Part shown: positions 24,349-33,274 of the stretch, piece after piece
Layout: each line of letters opens with the position of its first letter
Position numbering within the stretch: position 1 is the stretch's first letter
The notes under the pieces: model-generated
The model's database searches: none
What the model saw: the letters and a program-made list of their open reading frames with translations, nothing else
What the model was told of the DNA's origin: nothing
Assembly (NCBI GenBank): GCA_026399875.1
Contig: JAPLQF010000013.1
Span: 62,001 to 126,000 of the forward strand
From: Burkholderiales bacterium
Lineage (GTDB): Bacteria; Pseudomonadota; Gammaproteobacteria; Burkholderiales; Burkholderiaceae_E
Direction: 5' to 3'
Length of the DNA stretch: 64,000 nucleotides
Program-made: the position numbers and the translations under genes

Positions 24349-25785
24349 TCAGACAAACAGACCGAGATTCTTCTGCGAATAATTGCCGATGCTGGGCACG
24401 ACCAGCGGCAGATCGGTGGCCGACACGCCAAACCAGGTAGCGAGCGTGGCGGCCAGCTGATCGACTGAGGTGGACGGCAGCAGGCGGCCCTGACCCACAT
24501 CGTCCGGCCCGTTGTTGGCAAGCACCGGTGGTGTGCCATAGAGCGTGCGTCCCTTGACCGCGCCACCCATCACGAAGTGATGACTGCCCCAGCCGTGATC
24601 CGAGCCGTCGCCGTTGGAGATCGCGGTGCGACCGAAGTCGCTGGCGGTGAAGGTGGTGACCTGGTTCTGTACGCCGAGCTCGACCGTCGCAGCATAGAAC
24701 TGCGTCATCGCGTCGTTCACCTGCTGAAGCAGCAGAGGGTGCTTTTGCGACAGAAAATCGTGAAGGTCGAATCCGCCCAGGCTCACGAAGAACACCTGGC
24801 GCTTTGCGCCCAGTCCGCTGCGCGCCTTGATGGTCCGGGCGACCATCCTCAGCTGATCGGCGAGCGGATTGGCAATCACCTTGGCGGTCGCATCGACCGA
24901 CCCGAAGGGGGTCGCCAGCGGCGCGCCGAGTGCCACACGCAAGGTCTCTTCAGCCTCGACCGATCGGGCCACCACCCGGGAGTATTCCGTCTCGAGCAGG
25001 TTTGCGCCGCCATAACCGCTCATCAGCGCTTTGAGCGCGGTGGCCGCAGCCGCCGAGTTGTAGAGCTTGGGATTGGGCAGGTTCGATCGCGGGATGTTGT
25101 TCACCGCCACCGCGCCGTTGGCGCTGACCTGGTATTGCACCGTCGAACTGCCAGCCAGAAAGACCGCATTGCCGCTCACGCTCATGCAGGTGAAGGTCGA
25201 CTTGCCATTGCCCGAGACGAAGAGGTCGGCCATGCTGCCACCCCATCCGACCGTGCCGCCCTCGGGTCGCGACGACTGCCAGAATGATTGCTGATCGTTG
25301 TGCGAAAAGAGCTTTGGCGGCAGCATCACCGACTTGGCGACGTATTGCGCCTTGGTGGTCGGACGCACCAGGGTACCGATGTTGAGCATCACCGCGAGTT
25401 GCCCGCTATTGAACAGATCGGCGAGCGACTTGAGCGCCAGCGCCGAGGTCGAGGGCGAGGTGGTGAGCTGTGGCGCAAGCGCATATTGACGCCCACCGGG
25501 CGCATTGAGCGAACTCAGGCCGACCAGCGAGGCCTGCGGCGTGGCAATCGTTGAACGGATCGCGGCATAGTCGGCATAGCCGCCAGCATCGAACGGAATG
25601 ACCGTGTTGGCAAAGTCGTTGCCGCCATGCAGAAAGACGCAGACCAGCGCCTTGTAGTCGGTGGCGCTCTGTGCGGCGGCTTGCGAAATAGCCGCCAGAT
25701 TGACTGCCCACGGAGTGGCCGCACCGGCGATCGACAGACCGGTCGTGCGGCGTATGAATTCGCGGCGGGTTGCAGAGGGTTTCAT
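24349..25785 (-). CDS. DUF1501 exported protein with Tat signal
   Basis: A 478-residue protein with a twin-arginine signal (TRREFIRRTTGLSIAG...) and a cleavage region near SQAAAQS. The core VCVFLHGGNDFANTVIPF and the C-terminal TFTASDFGRTAISNGDGSDHGWGSHHFVMGGAVKG are hallmarks of DUF1501, a family structurally related to sulfatases/alkaline phosphatases, with Asp and His residues arranged like a metal site. It is exported folded by Tat. It follows the DUF1800 gene by 10 bases, and these two families are almost always adjacent in bacteria. The activity is not known. Confidence 0.9.
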   Translation of the reverse strand: MKPSATRREFIRRTTGLSIAGAATPWAVNLAAISQAAAQSATDYKALVCVFLHGGNDFANTVIPFDAGGYADYAAIRSTIATPQASLVGLSSLNAPGGRQYALAPQLTTSPSTSALALKSLADLFNSGQLAVMLNIGTLVRPTTKAQYVAKSVMLPPKLFSHNDQQSFWQSSRPEGGTVGWGGSMADLFVSGNGKSTFTCMSVSGNAVFLAGSSTVQYQVSANGAVAVNNIPRSNLPNPKLYNSAAAATALKALMSGYGGANLLETEYSRVVARSVEAEETLRVALGAPLATPFGSVDATAKVIANPLADQLRMVARTIKARSGLGAKRQVFFVSLGGFDLHDFLSQKHPLLLQQVNDAMTQFYAATVELGVQNQVTTFTASDFGRTAISNGDGSDHGWGSHHFVMGGAVKGRTLYGTPPVLANNGPDDVGQGRLLPSTSVDQLAATLATWFGVSATDLPLVVPSIGNYSQKNLGLFV

Positions 25786-25795
25786 TGGCTCAGGC

Positions 25796-27664
25796 CTAAC
25801 GCAGGACCATGGACTCGGGACTCGCCAGCGTCAGCATGACTGCTGCCTTCACGCGATCGAGCAGATTGGCGATGGTCGCAACGGGCATCTGGCCGAGCGC
25901 ATTGCGAATCAGCGTCCGGCTGGCCGCACTCAAGCGGTTGGCAGCCAGGATCAGCTCGACTTCACCGGCCAGCGCATTGGCATCGTTGGCGATCGCCTGC
26001 AGCGCCGAATAGTCGACGACCAGGTCGGTGCCGGTCGCGCCGGCCGGATTACCCACCACCGACTGCATGAAATTCAGATAGCCGGCCACGCTGGTCTCGG
26101 TCGTGATCTGCAGTTCGGGGGCGACCAGCGATACCGCCGCCAGCGCAGTATTGGGCGGCACATAGCCCGGGCGATAGAAGTTGAAGACGCTCGAACTGCG
26201 TCCCGGGCTTTGGCCCAGCCGCGTGGCCGGATCCGACAGATTGCCGAGCCTCCAGGCGCCCGAGGGCGAGGTCACCCCGAAGGCACGCGCCCATGACGCA
26301 AAGCGCAGCACCGGCTCGATCAGCTTGCCGGCTTGCGGTGCGGCTTGAAACACGCGCGCCTCGACGTCGGTGAGTACCGCGCGAATCAGCGCCTTCATGT
26401 CGCCACGCACCCCTGCGCCATTGTTGGCAAAGGCGGCGGCCACCCGGCCGACATACGCCGGCGACGGATTGCTGGTGACCAGTCGCTGGATCATCTGGCG
26501 GCCGATGAAGGGCCCGGTGTTGGGATGTGCAAAGAGCGCGTCGAGCACCAGTTTCAGGGCACCCGGGCCGTCATTGCCAGCCGGCGCGTTCACCGTCAGA
26601 AAAGACGACGCGCCGGTCTCGTGGCGCGCCGGGAAGCAGAACATCGGAGCGATGTACTGCTCGAGCCCGCCGTCGTAACCGGGCGCATATTCCCAGCCGG
26701 TCAACAGGCGTGCCACGCCGGAGACATCCTCCTGGTCATAGCTGTCTTGCGGCTGTCCGCCAACCAGCCTCGGCGTGCCGTCCGGGTTGAGTTCGGTCAG
26801 CCCGATGGTAAAGAGCTGCATCAGCTCGCGGGCGAAATTCTCATCAGGCACCCGGCCACTGCTGTCGGCCTTGCGATTGCCGCGCATGTTCAGGAAATCG
26901 CCCATCGCAGGCGTGAGCGCCACCTGCTCGAGCAGGGTGCGGAAATTGCCGAAGGCATTGGCGCCCATGACATCCAGATAATTGCCGACCGAAAACGGCG
27001 TCCAGGCCGAATTCACGCCATTGATCGAGACCACCAGGATCTGCGACAGCGCAAAGACCACGCGCTGGCGCAACTGGTCGGGGCCCGACAGGAAGGCTCG
27101 CCAGACGGTGTAGTCGAAGGCACTTGAATTGAAGATCAGCGAAGGGTTGTCAGATCCCTTCGATTTCAGCCACTGCACATGGCTCGTGCCAAGCGGCATC
27201 GCAAACTGTTCGTCGAGCCAGGCGGTGACACCCATCTGCTGGGTTCGGCTGATTTCGGCCCGACTGGCACCAAAGGTGGTTTGCGCCAGAAATCGCGCGG
27301 CACCGGGAAGGTCGATCGGTGCCTCGAACACCTTCGAATTGTTGGCAGCATTGACCGTGTCTGATGGGTTGGTGACCGTCGATGTCGAGGCCGATGAACT
27401 CGGGGTTGCCGATGCGAGCGACTGCGCCGGATTGCCGGAGACCGCACTTGGGCTGCTGGCTGTTGTGGTCAGCGATGGAAGCGTCCCGACCTCGCTCTCA
27501 GCCCCGCCGCAGGCCGCCAGCAAGGCCGCAGCCGAAGCCGCGAGCGTCGCAGTTGCCGCATGGCCTGCGGGCACTGATGGTTTTGCGTCGCTGTCTGACG
27601 CGTCGAACCCGCGGTCCGGTTCAGGAGGAGGCGCAGGAGCGAGCGCAGGAGAAAGCGCAATCAT
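25796..27664 (-). CDS. DUF1800 exported (probable lipo-)protein
   Basis: A 622-residue protein of the DUF1800 family. The N-terminus has an Ala-rich hydrophobic stretch ending LLAACGG, a plausible lipobox, but the ~30 polar residues before it are unusual for a signal peptide and the true start may be later. A Ser/Thr-rich linker (about 65-110) precedes the family core: ARFLAQTTFGASRAEI, RQRVVFALSQILVVS, GNYLDVMGANAFGNFRTLLE and RVPDENFARELMQLFTIG. It is the first gene of the DUF1800-DUF1501 pair. The function is unknown; the pair probably acts at the cell surface. Confidence 0.87.
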   Translation of the reverse strand: MIALSPALAPAPPPEPDRGFDASDSDAKPSVPAGHAATATLAASAAALLAACGGAESEVGTLPSLTTTASSPSAVSGNPAQSLASATPSSSASTSTVTNPSDTVNAANNSKVFEAPIDLPGAARFLAQTTFGASRAEISRTQQMGVTAWLDEQFAMPLGTSHVQWLKSKGSDNPSLIFNSSAFDYTVWRAFLSGPDQLRQRVVFALSQILVVSINGVNSAWTPFSVGNYLDVMGANAFGNFRTLLEQVALTPAMGDFLNMRGNRKADSSGRVPDENFARELMQLFTIGLTELNPDGTPRLVGGQPQDSYDQEDVSGVARLLTGWEYAPGYDGGLEQYIAPMFCFPARHETGASSFLTVNAPAGNDGPGALKLVLDALFAHPNTGPFIGRQMIQRLVTSNPSPAYVGRVAAAFANNGAGVRGDMKALIRAVLTDVEARVFQAAPQAGKLIEPVLRFASWARAFGVTSPSGAWRLGNLSDPATRLGQSPGRSSSVFNFYRPGYVPPNTALAAVSLVAPELQITTETSVAGYLNFMQSVVGNPAGATGTDLVVDYSALQAIANDANALAGEVELILAANRLSAASRTLIRNALGQMPVATIANLLDRVKAAVMLTLASPESMVLR

Positions 27665-27935
27665 GTTTGCACCGATTGAACACCGACAGGGTAGAGGCAG
27701 GAACTTCGTGGTCGAAAATTGCGGGTCGGCCGCCCTGGGCGTACGGTGAAGGTCGACAGCCGGGCCGAAACGGCCGACCGGCGGTCAGATGTCGCACCGC
27801 TATGTCGCCCGAAAACAAACCCTGACTGTCAGGGCTTTGCGGCGAGAAACCCGGCCACGGCCTATCATTGCCGGCTGGCGGCGTGATGCCGTAGTTCACC
27901 GATTCGGCACTCCACGACTCTGAATGCGACCCGAG

Positions 27936-28634
27936 ATGCTCAAGTTCTACTACAACACCGCCCCGAACCCGATGAAGGTCGCCCTGCTCCTTGAAGAGCT
28001 CGGCCTGCCCTATGAGGCCATCCCGGTCGATACCCGCAAGGGCGAGCAGCACACCGAGGCCTACCGTGCGATCAATGCCAATGCCAAGGTACCGTCGATC
28101 GTCGACGGCCAGACGGTGGTGTTCGACAGCAACGCGATCCTGCTGTTTCTCGCTGATCGCGCCGGCCGCTTCGTACCGACCGATCTGTCGTCGCCAGCAC
28201 GCGGCGAGATGCTGTCCTGGCTGATGTTCGTGGCCAGCGGCATCGGCCCGTATTCCGGGCAGGCGGTGCACTTTCGACACTTCGCACCCGAGCCTAAGCA
28301 GTACGCACTGAACCGCTACGACTTCGAAGCCCACCGACACTGGCAGATTCTGGATGAGCGCCTCGGCAAGCAGGCCTACCTTGTCGGCAGCGACTACGGC
28401 ATCGTCGATATGGCCTTCTGGGGCTGGGCACGCATGGTGCCTTTCGTACTGGGTATCGACGACACCTGGACACGCTATCCGAACATCAAGCGACTGCTTG
28501 ATGAGATCAACGCGCGACCGGCGGCAGCCCGCGTGGAAGCGCTTCGTACCCGCCACGCATTCAAGGCCGAGGTCGATGCCGATGCCCTGCGCAACCTGTT
28601 TCCGCAAAACCAGCGCCTTGAGCAGCCAGGCTGA
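27936..28634 (+). CDS. Glutathione S-transferase family protein (YfcG/Ure2-like)
   Basis: A 232-residue GST-fold protein. The thioredoxin-like N-terminal domain ([44 protein letters not shown] with the Glu/Asp-Ser glutathione site as DSN) is followed by an all-helical C-terminal domain ([20 protein letters not shown], the GST N-capping box). The layout resembles E. coli YfcG-type disulfide-bond oxidoreductases. Another ATG 12 bases upstream (27924) is possible; neither has a clear ribosome-binding site. The substrate is unknown. It is followed by the luciferase-like gene on the same strand. Confidence 0.87.
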   Translation: MLKFYYNTAPNPMKVALLLEELGLPYEAIPVDTRKGEQHTEAYRAINANAKVPSIVDGQTVVFDSNAILLFLADRAGRFVPTDLSSPARGEMLSWLMFVASGIGPYSGQAVHFRHFAPEPKQYALNRYDFEAHRHWQILDERLGKQAYLVGSDYGIVDMAFWGWARMVPFVLGIDDTWTRYPNIKRLLDEINARPAAARVEALRTRHAFKAEVDADALRNLFPQNQRLEQPG

Positions 28635-28687
28635 TCGCAGCCCTATCAGACCTGATTCAAGAACCACACCACACGAGACTCCCTGAC

Positions 28688-29722
28688 ATGATCCCGATTT
28701 CCATCCTCGACCTGGTGCCTGTCCGACTCGGTGACACGCCCACCGATGCCCTGCGCAATGCGCTCGATCTCATCCGGCATGCCGAAGACTGGGGCTATCG
28801 CCGCTATTGGGTCGCCGAGCATCACAACATGGCCGGCATCGCAAGCTCGGCCACCTCGGTGGTGATCGGCTATCTGGCCGGCGGCACAAAGACGATTCGC
28901 GTGGGCTCGGGCGGCATCATGCTGCCCAATCACTCGCCGCTGGTCATCGCCGAGCAGTTCGGCACGCTCGAGTCGCTCTACCCGGGTCGTATCGACCTCG
29001 GCCTGGGCCGCGCCCCTGGTACCGATCAGGTCACGATGCGTGCGCTTCGGGTCCATCCGCAGGCGGCCGAGCATTTCCCCGACGACATCCAGGCGCTGCG
29101 CATGCTCTTCGGTCCGGTCCAGGAAGGCCAGCAGATTCGCGCCGTGCCGGGTGCCGGTCTGAACGTGCCGCTCTGGATCCTTGGCTCGAGCACCTACGGC
29201 GCACAGGTCGCCGCGCACTTCGGGCTGCCCTATGCCTTCGCCTCGCACTTCGCCCCGACCGACCTCGATGCCGCCATCCAGACCTACCGGCAACTGTTCA
29301 GGCCGTCGGCGCAGCTCGCCGCCCCCTATGTCATGCCCTGCATCAACGTGATCTGCGCCGACACCGATGCCCAGGCAAAGCGGCTCTTTACCAGCCTGCA
29401 GATGCGCTTTGCCGACATGGCCCGCGGTCGTCGTGGCCTGCTCTCACCGGCCATCGACGACATCGAGACCTACTGGTCGCCCGCCGAGAAAGCCCAGGCG
29501 ATGGGCATGCTCGAATGTGCCTTCGTCGGCTCGCCCGAGACGGTGCACCGCCTGCTGACCGGCTTCATCGAGCGCACCGGCGCGACCGAGCTGATGGTGG
29601 GCGGCACGGTCTTCGATCATTCGGCGCGACTGCGCTCCTATGAGTTGCTCGCTGACATCGGTCGCGCCCTTGAACCAAAGCGCGACGCCGCCGCCCAGCC
29701 GCAGCCGGCCCTCGCGGTCTGA
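28688..29722 (+). CDS. LLM-class flavin-dependent oxidoreductase (YhbW-like)
   Basis: A 344-residue luciferase-like TIM-barrel monooxygenase or reductase using FMNH2 or F420 (FMN is likely in this lineage). Motifs include [16 protein letters not shown] at the start, [44 protein letters not shown] and [16 protein letters not shown], all characteristic of the single-component YhbW-type group. It lies between the GST and SnoaL-like genes on the same strand with short gaps. The physiological substrate cannot be inferred. Confidence 0.9.
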   Translation: MIPISILDLVPVRLGDTPTDALRNALDLIRHAEDWGYRRYWVAEHHNMAGIASSATSVVIGYLAGGTKTIRVGSGGIMLPNHSPLVIAEQFGTLESLYPGRIDLGLGRAPGTDQVTMRALRVHPQAAEHFPDDIQALRMLFGPVQEGQQIRAVPGAGLNVPLWILGSSTYGAQVAAHFGLPYAFASHFAPTDLDAAIQTYRQLFRPSAQLAAPYVMPCINVICADTDAQAKRLFTSLQMRFADMARGRRGLLSPAIDDIETYWSPAEKAQAMGMLECAFVGSPETVHRLLTGFIERTGATELMVGGTVFDHSARLRSYELLADIGRALEPKRDAAAQPQPALAV

Positions 29723-29768
29723 GTCAGGCGATCAGCCCCCAGGCAAACATTCAGGAAAAGACGCCCCC

Positions 29769-30272
29769 ATGGACACCCTCGCACTGAAAGCCTTGCTGGA
29801 ACGCATGACCCGGGCGGCCGAAGCCGGCGACGGCACGGCCTTTGCCGCCTGCTTCACCCCGGATGCGGTCTATTACGACTACATCTACGGTCCGCACACC
29901 GGCCGCGAATCGATCTCGCACATGCTCACCGAGCTCTTTTTGCGCGATGCCGGGCCCGACTACCGTTGGGAGATGTTCGATGCAATCTGCGAGGGCAACA
30001 ACGGCTATGCCTGGTCGCTGTCGAGCTTTTCCTCGACCGTGCCCGAGTTTGCCGGCCGCCGCGTGACCATCGATGGCATGAGCCGCTTCACCCTGCGTGA
30101 TGGCCTGATCGCCGAATACCGCGAGTCGGTCAACGGCTGCGTGGCGATGTCGCAGCTCGGCGTGGGCGCCGAGCGCATGGCCAAGGTGGCCCGCAAGTGG
30201 TCGGATCGGCTGCTCGCCACACCCGAGTCGATCGCCTTCAATGCCCGCGCAAAAGGGACTCGAGTCAACTGA
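29769..30272 (+). CDS. SnoaL-like polyketide-cyclase-fold protein
   Basis: A 167-residue NTF2/SnoaL-like protein (TRAAEAGDGTAFAACFTPDAVYYDYIYGPHTGRESI, then FDAICEGNNGYAWSLSSF). The fold is used by isomerases, hydratases and cyclases; no catalytic residue can be assigned safely. The ATG at 29769 begins 46 bases after the LLM gene. The last six codons (GTRVN plus stop) are the first unit of a 19-bp tandem array that runs beyond the stop codon, which suggests the C-terminus is evolutionarily young. Confidence 0.82.
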   Translation: MDTLALKALLERMTRAAEAGDGTAFAACFTPDAVYYDYIYGPHTGRESISHMLTELFLRDAGPDYRWEMFDAICEGNNGYAWSLSSFSSTVPEFAGRRVTIDGMSRFTLRDGLIAEYRESVNGCVAMSQLGVGAERMAKVARKWSDRLLATPESIAFNARAKGTRVN

Positions 30273-30329
30273 AGGGACTCGAGTCAACTGAAGGGTCTCG
30301 AGTCAACTGACGGGACTCGACTCAACTGA
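30254..30329 (+). repeat. Four 19-bp tandem repeats beginning at the end of the SnoaL-like gene
   Basis: Units at 30254-30272, 30273-30291, 30292-30310 and 30311-30329. Unit 1 ends exactly with the TGA stop codon of the SnoaL-like gene. Unit 2 is identical to unit 1, unit 3 has one change and unit 4 has two. Each unit except the last contains the palindromic core ACTCGAGT or TCTCGAGT and ends AACTGA. The array fills the spacer to the convergent MFS gene, whose stop is at 30341. Confidence 0.97.
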
Positions 30330-30340
30330 CCCGACCCGGG

Positions 30341-31657
30341 TCAGTCTGCCTGCCTGATCCGACCAATCCGGCCGGCCACCGCCCGCACCTTGCCGGGCGC
30401 GGCCATCCAGATCCCGACGATGGTCATCAGACTCACCCCGATCGAGATCCACCAGGCGATCGCATAGCTGCCGGTGGCGTCATGAACCATGCCGGCCATC
30501 CAGGGCCCGATTGCCCCACCACTGATCGCGGCAAACATCAGGGTGCCGAAGATGCTGCCGTAATGCGGCCCATCGAAGATCTCGGCCGCGACCGCACCGA
30601 GCACCGAGGTCACGCCGTAGCCAAGCGCACCCTGAGCGATCACCATCACCCATAACAGCACCGGGCTCGGGTTGGACTCGAGCGCGAGCAAGGCGAGATA
30701 GGTCAGCACGAAACCGATGCCGCCGATGCTCCAGACAATCTCGCGGCCAATACGATCCGACAGCTGCCCGAGCGCGATCTGACCCGGCACGCCGGCAAGA
30801 CTCACCGCGCCCAGCGCGAGTGCGGCGTCATGGGCGGTAAAGCCGGTCTCGATCAGGTATTTGGTCTGATGGACCTGCACCGCGTACCACATGAAAAGCG
30901 CACAGAAAAAAGCGAGCGCCAGCCACCAGAAACGCGCGGTACGCATCGCGCGAGCCAGGGTCCATTCGATCGCGGTCCAGGCCGGATCAACAATATTGCT
31001 GGGACGGGCCGCGCCACCCGCAGCACCCGTCACACGCTCGTCGCCATCGGCAAGCAGCCCGAGGTTCTCGGGGCGCCGACGCAGCAGAAACACCAGTGGC
31101 GTGAGCAGCAGCGCCGCAAAGATGCCCAGCGCCAGACACGCTGCCCGCCAGCCCGACTGCTCGATGATCCGTTGCAGCAGGGGCAGCAGGACGATCGAGC
31201 CGACACCGACGCCGGCAAACGCAATGCTCAGCGCCAGGCCCCGCCGGCGCACGAACCAGGCCGACAGAAACAGCGCCTGACACGAATAGCCCAGGCACAC
31301 GCTGCCTGCCGCCACCAGCACACCAAGGGTTGCGTAGAAATGCCAGGGCTCGCGGGCCAGCGTGGCCAGCAGCAGTCCGGCTGCGGTCGCGATGACGCCG
31401 ATCAGCGAGACGATCATCGGGCCGCGTGAATCCATCATCCGGCCAAGCACCGGGCTCAGGAAGGCCGACACCATGAAGCCGAAGGAGAAGGCACCGGCGG
31501 TGACAGCGCGATCCCAGCCGAACTCCTGCAGGATCGGCGGAAACAGCAGCGAAAAAGCGGTCCGGGCGTTGACCCCCACACCCATGGTCACGAACACCAC
31601 CGCAACCACGATCCAACCGTAGAAAAAGGGCAGACGCCGCGCGAATTGGGCAAGCAA
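30341..31657 (-). CDS. MFS transporter (monocarboxylate/oxalate-formate-like)
   Basis: A 438-residue major-facilitator transporter with twelve predicted membrane segments and a central cytoplasmic loop (about 195-235). It resembles the OFA/monocarboxylate group: FFYGWIVVAVVFVTMGVGVNARTAFSLLFPPILQEFGWDR at the N-terminus, GRMMDSRGP (motif A-like) and GQLSDRIGRE in the second half. The start is TTG with AGGAG seven bases upstream, and no better ATG is available. It is divergent from the Baeyer-Villiger-type monooxygenase, so it may carry the substrate or product of that enzyme. Confidence 0.87.
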   Translation of the reverse strand: MLAQFARRLPFFYGWIVVAVVFVTMGVGVNARTAFSLLFPPILQEFGWDRAVTAGAFSFGFMVSAFLSPVLGRMMDSRGPMIVSLIGVIATAAGLLLATLAREPWHFYATLGVLVAAGSVCLGYSCQALFLSAWFVRRRGLALSIAFAGVGVGSIVLLPLLQRIIEQSGWRAACLALGIFAALLLTPLVFLLRRRPENLGLLADGDERVTGAAGGAARPSNIVDPAWTAIEWTLARAMRTARFWWLALAFFCALFMWYAVQVHQTKYLIETGFTAHDAALALGAVSLAGVPGQIALGQLSDRIGREIVWSIGGIGFVLTYLALLALESNPSPVLLWVMVIAQGALGYGVTSVLGAVAAEIFDGPHYGSIFGTLMFAAISGGAIGPWMAGMVHDATGSYAIAWWISIGVSLMTIVGIWMAAPGKVRAVAGRIGRIRQAD

Positions 31658-31768
31658 AGGAAGTCTCCTGATGGCGGCTCGACACTTTCGGACGAGCGCT
31701 TGAGCTTATCCGATTTGTGTTCAGACCCGGGCTTGCCTAAGCTTGCCGGCTTTCGTAGGAGTCTGCTC

Positions 31769-33268
31769 ATGCCGATCGAACATCTCGATGTCCTGGTGGT
31801 GGGTGCCGGGATTTCCGGTATCAGCGCGGGATACCATCTTCAGGATCAGTGTCCCGGTAAGTCCTGGGCAATCCTCGAGGCCCGCGCCGACATCGGCGGC
31901 ACCTGGGACCTCTTTCGCTATCCCGGCATCCGCTCCGACTCCGACATGTATACCTTCGGATTCGGCTTCAAGCCCTGGACATCTCCCAAGGCGATCAGCG
32001 ATGCCGCAACCATCCGCACCTATCTGCACGAGACCGTGCGCGAGTTCGGCATCGATCGGCACATCCGCTTCGGCCACCGCATCCGCCGCGCGAGCTGGTC
32101 CTCGTACGACGGCACCTGGACGGTCGACATCGATCGCGAGGGCGCCGAGCCCCTGCAGCTGAGTTGCAACTTTCTCTTCATGTGCACCGGCTACTACAAC
32201 TACGAACACGGCTACATGCCGCACTTTCCGGGCGTCGAGAAGTTCAAGGGCCGCGTCGTGCATCCCCAGCAGTGGACCGACGACATCGATTGGGCCGGCA
32301 AGCGCGTGGTCGTGATCGGCAGCGGCGCAACCGCGGTCACCCTGGTCCCCGAGATGGCAAAGGACGCCGCGCATGTGACCATGCTGCAGCGATCGCCAAC
32401 CTATGTGGTGTCACGCCCGGCCGAAGATGCGCTCGCCAACCGGCTCGCGAGCTTTCTTCCCCGAAAGCTGGTCCATTCTCTGGTGCGTGTGAAAAACGTC
32501 GCCTTCGGCGCCTGGTTTTTCAGCATCTGCCGCAGGCAGCCCGAAAAAGCGAAGGCCGGTCTGCTCTCGCTGGTGCGCAAGCAACTGCCGCCCGATTTCG
32601 ACGTGGCAAAGCATTTCACACCGAAGTACAACCCGTGGGAACAGCGCCTTTGCCTGGTGCCCGACGGCGACCTGTTCAAGGCGATCCGCTCGGGCAAGGC
32701 CTCGGTGGTCACCGAGCATATCGATGCCTTCAATGAAACCGGAATCAGGCTGAAATCGGGCGAGCAGCTCGATGCCGATCTGGTGATCAGCGCCACCGGC
32801 CTGGACTTGAAGTTCATCGCAGGGCTTGAGGTCATCGTCGACGACAGACCGGTCGATGTGACCCGTTCGCTGCCCTACAAGGGCATCATGCTCAGTAACG
32901 TGCCCAATCTCGCAACCGTCTTCGGCTACACCAATGCCTCCTGGACGCTGCGGGCCGATCTGGTCTGCGAATATGTCTGCCGCCTGATCAATCACCTCGA
33001 CGAGGTCCAGGCGAACTGGGTCACCCCGCGGGTTCGCGAGACCGACATCACGCCGACACCCTGGGTCGATTTTTCATCCGGCTATTTCCAGCGCGGTCTG
33101 AACAAATTCCCCCATCAGGGCTCCAAGGCGCCCTGGAAGACCGAGCAGAACTATCCGCGCGAAATCATGACGCTGCGATTTGGCGGGATGGCCGACACCA
33201 ATCTCGAATTCGGTCGCGCGCAGACATCGGCGCGAGGCAGCAGGGAAGCGCTAGCGCCCACCACCTGA
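31769..33268 (+). CDS. Flavin-containing / Baeyer-Villiger-type monooxygenase
   Basis: A 499-residue FAD- and NADPH-dependent monooxygenase. It has an N-terminal FAD loop (VVGAGISGISAGYHL) and an NADPH loop (VVVIGSGATAVTLVPEM at about 174), with between them a Baeyer-Villiger fingerprint FKGRVVHPQQW, matching FxGxxxHxxxW. The DLFRYPGIRSDSDMYTFGFGFKPW stretch is typical of the group that includes EthA and phenylacetone-type enzymes. AGGAG precedes the ATG. It converts a ketone to an ester/lactone or oxidises a soft heteroatom; the substrate is unknown. Confidence 0.9.
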   Translation: MPIEHLDVLVVGAGISGISAGYHLQDQCPGKSWAILEARADIGGTWDLFRYPGIRSDSDMYTFGFGFKPWTSPKAISDAATIRTYLHETVREFGIDRHIRFGHRIRRASWSSYDGTWTVDIDREGAEPLQLSCNFLFMCTGYYNYEHGYMPHFPGVEKFKGRVVHPQQWTDDIDWAGKRVVVIGSGATAVTLVPEMAKDAAHVTMLQRSPTYVVSRPAEDALANRLASFLPRKLVHSLVRVKNVAFGAWFFSICRRQPEKAKAGLLSLVRKQLPPDFDVAKHFTPKYNPWEQRLCLVPDGDLFKAIRSGKASVVTEHIDAFNETGIRLKSGEQLDADLVISATGLDLKFIAGLEVIVDDRPVDVTRSLPYKGIMLSNVPNLATVFGYTNASWTLRADLVCEYVCRLINHLDEVQANWVTPRVRETDITPTPWVDFSSGYFQRGLNKFPHQGSKAPWKTEQNYPREIMTLRFGGMADTNLEFGRAQTSARGSREALAPTT

Positions 33269-33274
33269 AGACGA

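Noticed and set aside
27665-27935. A plus-strand frame of about 200 residues over the DUF1800 signal region and spacer
   Set aside because: It is antisense to the lipoprotein linker and Ala/Ser-rich; the 271-base spacer itself shows no gene.
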